From Pogona vitticeps (lineage: Eukaryota; Chordata; Lepidosauria; Squamata; Agamidae), in contig NC_135783.1 in NCBI RefSeq assembly GCF_051106095.1, positions 189,028,947 through 189,092,946 of the forward strand: 64,000 bases of DNA, read 5' to 3'. The number at the start of each line of letters is the position of its first letter. Position 1 is the first letter of the stretch. The position numbers and the translations under genes were made by a program. Under the pieces are notes generated by a model. It was not told the DNA's origin. It saw nothing but the letters and a program-made list of their open reading frames with translations, and searched no databases. Positions 59,350-64,000 of this stretch are shown here, piece after piece.

Positions 59350-59775
59350 TTCCAGAGATCATAGCCATACTTGTTGTCTTTCCAGCCCCCTCCCTCAAAG
59401 CTTCTACATGTCCACGAGCCTTCTCTGTGGCAGCTCCCAGGCTATGGAACGCTCTCCTTTGGGAGATCAGGATGGCCCCCTCCCTGTTATCCTTCTGAAA
59501 AAAGCTGAAGACCCATCTCTTTAGGCAGGCTTTTTAACAATTATAACTGAATCCCTGAACCCCATTTTAGCAGCTAATTGTAATCTTTTTTCATGTTTTC
59601 ATGTTTTAATCTTTTAATTTTATTTTAAACCATATATTGCTTAATTTGTCTTTTAATATTTAATTTATTGTGTTTTTAAATTATGTGAATTTTAATGTTG
59701 TGAGCCGCTTTGGGTCCCTTGTTGGGAGAAATGTGGCATATAAATAAGACTAATAAATAAATAAAAGAAATAAAT
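59350..59775 (+). mobile_element. L2 LINE, 3' end
   Basis: The plus strand encodes the typical ORF2 C-terminus: FSVAAPRLWNALLWEIR, then APSLLSF and, past a stop, KLKTHLFRQAF. This is followed by a 3' region with gtgagccgctttgggtccct and atgtggcatataaataa, ending in a TAAA-type simple tail (59741-59780). The remainder of the LINE is missing (5' truncation), as is usual. Confidence 0.85.
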
Positions 59776-59866
59776 AAATTGCAGTGCAGTGTTTCTATAC
59801 CTTCATTATTAGAAAAGACACAAAATACTGCTAGCTAGCTGCAACTATATAGGTAACTAACAGCTG

Positions 59867-60088
59867 GCTGGACAGCTCAGTGGCCTATGGCTGCAGAGGC
59901 AGAGGTTGGGAGTTTGATTCCCCATTGTGGCTTCTGAGATAAGAGACAGTCAGTTGTAGCCGTGGGCAAGCTGCACAGTCCTAGGATGTCCCCAGAAGAA
60001 GGAAAAGGTAAACCAGTTCAGTGTCTTCTGTACCTTGAAAACCCTGGAAAAGGTTGTCATAAATTGAAATTGACTTGACAGCACACAG
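59867..60088 (+). mobile_element. tRNA-derived SINE
   Basis: A-box-like tggacagctcagtggccta, B-box-like aggttgggagtttgattccc, then a body (agttgtagccgtgggcaagc, gaaggaaaaggtaaacc) and the end ttgacttgacagcacacag. Fragments of the same family lie at 24700-24880 and, inverted, at 63045-63128. Confidence 0.75.
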
Positions 60089-61535
60089 AATGTACATTGG
60101 GAACTAAAGTTACAGTTACACTACAAAACAAGTTAAGTTGTCCTGTATTAAATCAAATTTGTAATGTAGCTTAGTTGTACTCTGGTTGTTGGAAAAAAAT
60201 TAATTAGAAGCAATTTATACATTCAAACTCTGAGTAACTCTTACCAAAAATAATGGGACTTCTCAGCAAAGCATGTAAGTAATTAACAAATCACAAAAAC
60301 CATTTCTTCAATGAAATGTGAGTTTTTCGGCAGGTTGTTAAGCAAAGGCTAAATGGTTACCTATCAGAACTGCTATCGGATTAGATGTCCTGTGTTGGCA
60401 AAGGTTCAGATTAGATTATTCTTGAGACTGCTCAAAACCTCTTGTGCTGCATGTCATTTAAAGTCCTAGGATGCGAAGGAAGCTACAGAAGATGAAACAA
60501 ATAATACTAAAATGGAATTACACACAACATCCACTGCCACCCATGGCAAAGGACTGTGTCAAAACACCATACAGAACCTCGTGTTGCATCTGTGTGAAAT
60601 CTGCCTCGCAATGAGATATAGTTTCTTCATGAAGAAAAAGCAAAGAGAATCGCTTAGGTATTGAACTATATCTAAGTGGAAAGTGTTGCCTGCAGGCTCT
60701 CTGTGGGAAAGCAGTTCCGTTTAGCACAATTGCAAGGCACGTGTTTGCCCCAAGTCAAGGAGCAGTGCGGCACTGGGGCAAAACCCCACCTGTTCCATGG
60801 CAGGGAGCCCATGAACCAACTCAATAAAACCTGTCTGCCTGCATTTGGCTCTCGACTGCACAGAGCTTTGGCTGAGGCAAGACATGCAGGAAAACATCCT
60901 ACCGTTCTTTGTAAGCCCCAAGACACCAAGCAAATACACTTGGATACGGAGGGTTACACAACCGACTAAAGCTAGTGTCTGCAAGGGCTTGTTAGAAGAA
61001 AGCAGTCCTGCCAGCACAAGAATCCTTGAATGCTTCCATTTAACATTATGGTTGTGAGGGCTGTTGTCAGACAAGCTTGTTTCTCAAAAACCTTTCCACC
61101 ATATGTCAACATCAGTGATCTTTCTACACTTGCTCAGTAAAATCAATATTATAACAAGGCCAGCTCTTTTTCCCCACATAGAAGTGCAGGCAAGGAGTGC
61201 AGGGAGAAAAGGAAAGTGTCCCATAATATGCTGTTCTGCTCACTGGAGACTTGGCAAGGCCCAGCCTCTAGATAGGTCCTTGAGGAAACCTCTGGTTATC
61301 ATTAATGTAAATGTAATATATTGAAATTCAGTTTGTTAACCGAAGAATGGTTTGGTTTTACTCCTGGGGCAAAGAAGAGAGTGATACATACTCCTTCAGT
61401 CCAAAATACATTAAAAAATTGAAATTGGAATCTGGAGCCTCAGTTGGTTTTTCCTAGAACCCAAAACATTAACCTTTTTATTCAGGCAGACTTTGGTCAA
61501 TTGACTGCTTACTGAAACATTTGGTACCTGGGTGC
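60089..61535. other. non-coding stretch, no recognised gene
   Basis: Overlapping open frames on both strands at 60676-61074 (up to 117 codons) have no conserved motif and no splice or promoter context, so I leave them out. Confidence 0.35.
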
Positions 61536-61770
61536 TGTTCTTTTTAAATTATTATTATCCCATTTTTAAATTCCTTTTAGTTTAGTAGTATTTTAATATC
61601 ATAAATTTTCTAATTGTATTTATTCCTATAACTCTGAGGATTTTTTTAATATGTAGTATCGCCCCCCTTCTTTTTTCTTATCTTTTACTATTTCAGTCTG
61701 TCATGAGCTACCTTGAGTCTCAGTGTTGGGAGCAAGGTATGTAATAAATCACGTAAGTAAATAAATAATA
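61536..61770 (+). mobile_element. old L2-like LINE 3' end
   Basis: Resembles the 3' region of the 59.35-kb copy: T-rich sequence, then catgagctaccttgagtctc, gttgggagcaaggtatgtaa and a (taaa)n-like tail. Strongly diverged. Confidence 0.55.
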
Positions 61771-62056
61771 TTCAAGATTCTGCACCCCATCCCCCCCCCA
61801 TATGATGTTCACTTTACCAACTAGTACTGACTTTGCTTTGTGTTCTTCCCAGGATAAGAAAGATAGGGCGTAGTGATGCCCTTCTGAGCCAGGAAAGCCA
61901 TTCAGTCAGCCCTGAGCCAGATGATTGCTTAGATCAGGCTGATCGAAGTTTGGCTACTATTGTGATGTGTGTGACAAGCCACTCCCCATCCCAGGCTCTT
62001 TGCTGAGCAGTGGGATGGGAGAAGCAATCACTGGTTTCCAGAGCAAAACAGAAAGA
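61771..62056. other. non-coding stretch, no recognised feature
   Basis: C run at 61790-61799. No gene or repeat recognised. Confidence 0.35.
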
Positions 62057-62064
62057 CCCCACAC

Positions 62065-62513
62065 TAGAGATGGATGTGTCATACAGCTTTGTACAATGCT
62101 GTTAGTGTGGCACCATAGGTGCCATGCTGGCTCATCTCCCACCCCACTGGCTGGCTGGGCCACTCACTGCGCTCTGTGTGCCTCCAGGGTCTTTCATCTC
62201 TTGCGGTGCTCCAATCCAGGCAGAAGCCCAGCCAACCCTTCCCTGCCTCCTTAGGCAGCCAATCATTCTGACAAGGAGGCAAGATGGGGAGTCTCCCCAT
62301 GCAGCTAATGAGTGGCTGGCTAACTGAGGAGGCAGGGAAGGGCTGGCTGGCTCCTGCTCAGATTGAAGCACTGCTGGAGAAGAAAGACCTGGCAGCACAC
62401 AGTCTGGTGATCATGCTGACCTCCCGGGGGTCCTGATGGACCAGCTCGGCATCTGTGGTGCTGTGCTGACAGCTTTGTTTGAAGCTGTACAGAGAATGAA
62501 GCACCCATCTCTA
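62065..62513. mobile_element. hAT-like MITE, TAGAGATGG group
   Basis: Starts tagagatggatgtgtcatac and ends atgaagcacccatctcta; subterminal acagctttgtaca pairs roughly with agctgtacag. Flanks ccccacac and gctcacac match at 6 of 8. The GC-rich interior (with tggctggctgg words) yields several chance open frames on both strands. Confidence 0.65.
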
Positions 62514-62521
62514 GCTCACAC

Positions 62522-63044
62522 CCATGACTGGGCAGTAAGAAGTAACTTTTTACCACCCACTTCAAGTTTTCCCTTTCCAAAGTGAACACCTATAGCTCTG
62601 TTATACAAAGCTATGGTACTACAAGCCACTCTCTCATCCTTGGGCCTATCCAGACTGGCCATTTTGGGTGTGGGGTGGATCAAGCTGCTAAGAGGCTGTT
62701 GAGGTGTGGGGAAGTGATGTGCCACTTGACACACTTCTCCCTTTCTCACAGCAAATGATGTCTTGTAGCCCAATCAACTATCAATGACACACTTTCCCTG
62801 ACCTTCTGTGGAGAGATAGGGGGAAAGGGTGCTCTTCTCCCATGCTACAGATCCATAGAAAGCAATGTTTACAGCAGCAATAACAGCCCAGGACAGCTGC
62901 AAGAACACTGAGTTGAAGGTTGGGCAACCAAAAGGGACGTAACCCTCCTTTCCTACTCTGCTTTCCTTCTCAGCTGGGCTTCTGCTGAGGATGTGCTGTC
63001 TTAATCATCACCACCATCATCATCATAGAAATGCATCAAGTCCA
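62522..63044. other. non-coding stretch, no recognised feature
   Basis: No gene called. A short (atc)n patch at 63006-63026. Confidence 0.35.
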
Positions 63045-63128
63045 GCCCCTGTCGAGGAGACACAGTGGGGAATCAAACTCCCAACCTCTGGCTCTGCAGT
63101 CAGATGCATAAGCCACTGCTCTATCCAG
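63045..63128 (-). mobile_element. tRNA-derived SINE, 5' part
   Basis: On the minus strand: tggatagagcagtggcttat (A-box-like) and agaggttgggagtttgattc (B-box-like), as in the copy at 59867-60088. Only the tRNA-like head is retained. Confidence 0.65.
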
Positions 63129-63613
63129 TGACAGTGAAGCCCATGGTGTCAACACAGCCTCCTTCCCTGCCATTTCTCTCAGATTTCATTCAGTTGGCGA
63201 CTGTTCTTTTTGTTTGTTTGTTTGTTTAAAAAAGTTAGTGGCATGCTGAAATGGCAGTACATCAGCCTGGCATGGCTCTAGAATTTCAGTGCATCAGTTA
63301 GAAAAATATTAAAAATAAAGGAGGGGTTTTCTCCATCTTCTATTTTAATGCCACAACCTACCTAATACATCACAGATTGTTTCCTTAGTTAATGCTGCCC
63401 CCACAGTCATTTTAGTGAAAGTACCTGTCATAAAGGCCAAACAAAGAGCTATTTTGCATCTCAATGAATTGTACTGAAAAGATTGCATGCCCTACCCTGT
63501 GCCAGTTTTGTTTGGGACAGCTCTTAAAGGGGAAAGATGCATTGTTCTAAGTAGGTACGCAAGTGGATGAGGTCTTTTCTTTCATGCTAAAGAGTGCCAT
63601 CAGGGTTCCATAC
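63129..63613. other. non-coding stretch, no recognised feature
   Basis: AT-rich with a (TTTG)n patch at 63208-63227. No gene or repeat ends recognised. Confidence 0.35.
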
Positions 63614-63621
63614 ATCATAAC

Positions 63622-63806
63622 TAGAGATGGGGGTATTTGTACACTCTTTGACCTCATCCTGCCAGGAGTGGCTTGCAGACCGTGAGCTCCGGAGTGATAG
63701 GAAGGGAGCATGGAGCCCGCGTCAACAGCAGAATATGAGTGGACAGTCCGGCCCCAGGGAACTGGACCCTTGTTATGTCCACCTGTGTGGGGGTATTCGT
63801 ATTCTA
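63622..63806. mobile_element. hAT-like MITE, TAGAGATGG group, perfect target duplication
   Basis: Starts tagagatgggggtatttgta and ends tgtgggggtattcgtattcta. The octamer atcataac flanks both sides exactly (63614-63621 and 63807-63814). The interior gtccggccccagggaactgg matches the 13.2-kb copy (gtggacagt, ggacccttgttat, ccacctgtg), of which it is a shorter version. Confidence 0.85.
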
Positions 63807-63814
63807 ATCATAAC

Positions 63815-64000
63815 TATATGCCAGCGTGGACAGGCAAGAGAGAAGTGCACATAGCACCGAGCCATCTGCTGTCACTTTTTCCATACTAGCAGTGATGGAT
63901 CCAAGCAGAAGACTTTCCTGTACATTTGAATGTTCTACATTTAGCAAGAACTCAGATTTTCCAGAGAGTTATCCTTTATGGATACAGCCTTTATACATAT
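63815..64000. other. window end, no recognised feature
   Basis: Short AT-rich sequence to the end of the window. Nothing recognised. Confidence 0.4.

Noticed and set aside
60676-61074. Overlapping frames of 85-117 codons on both strands
   Set aside because: No conserved motif, no codon pattern favouring one strand, and no splice or promoter signals.

Overview
The window reads as non-coding chromosomal DNA of a squamate reptile (lizard or snake). The main evidence is two copies of a tRNA-headed SINE whose tail resembles BovB, the Sauria-SINE type (about 2.82-3.16 kb and 56.47-56.82 kb). L2 and BovB-like LINE 3' ends, other tRNA-derived SINEs, hAT-type MITEs and long dinucleotide arrays are also present. 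I found no host protein-coding gene, rRNA or tRNA gene, or CRISPR array. Almost all short open frames are chance or repeat-derived.

The standout is a 7.4-kb tyrosine-recombinase retrotransposon of the Ngaro type (DIRS order) on the minus strand at 27847-35264. In minus-strand order it carries repeat A1, a GC-rich leader with five ~135-bp tandem units, a gag-like gene with Cys/His fingers, reverse transcriptase-RNase H, a tyrosine recombinase, an SGNH-type hydrolase, then B1-A2-B2. The split direct repeats A (166 bp) and B (424 bp) are identical between copies by eye, so the insertion is young. A diverged solo terminal unit of a related element lies at about 52.89-53.64 kb.

0-27.4 kb: AT-rich DNA with a near-perfect 107-bp palindrome (1451-1557), a Sauria SINE, and a hAT-Charlie transposon with perfect 8-bp target duplication (6358-7668). 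Several hAT-like MITEs share the ends TAGAGATGG...CCATCTCTA. A TA-flanked MITE is nested in one of these (13228-13651), a larger relative lies at 19278-20530, and an unclassified repeat is present as an inverted pair (18345-18635 and 22834-23127). 27.4-35.3 kb: a palindromic repeat followed by the Ngaro element. 35.3-52.9 kb: AT-rich DNA with old repeats, an unexplained purine-rich coding-like island (43.2-44.3 kb), a BovB-like LINE end and further palindromic MITEs. 52.9-64 kb: solo Ngaro unit, a three-element nest (55.85-56.93 kb), L2 LINE ends, SINEs and two more TAGAGATGG MITEs.

The only genes with a shared function are those of the Ngaro element: gag-like particle protein, RT-RNase H for cDNA synthesis, tyrosine recombinase for integration, and a hydrolase of unknown role. 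All family assignments are from reading motifs, ends and target duplications by eye; no database search was possible.
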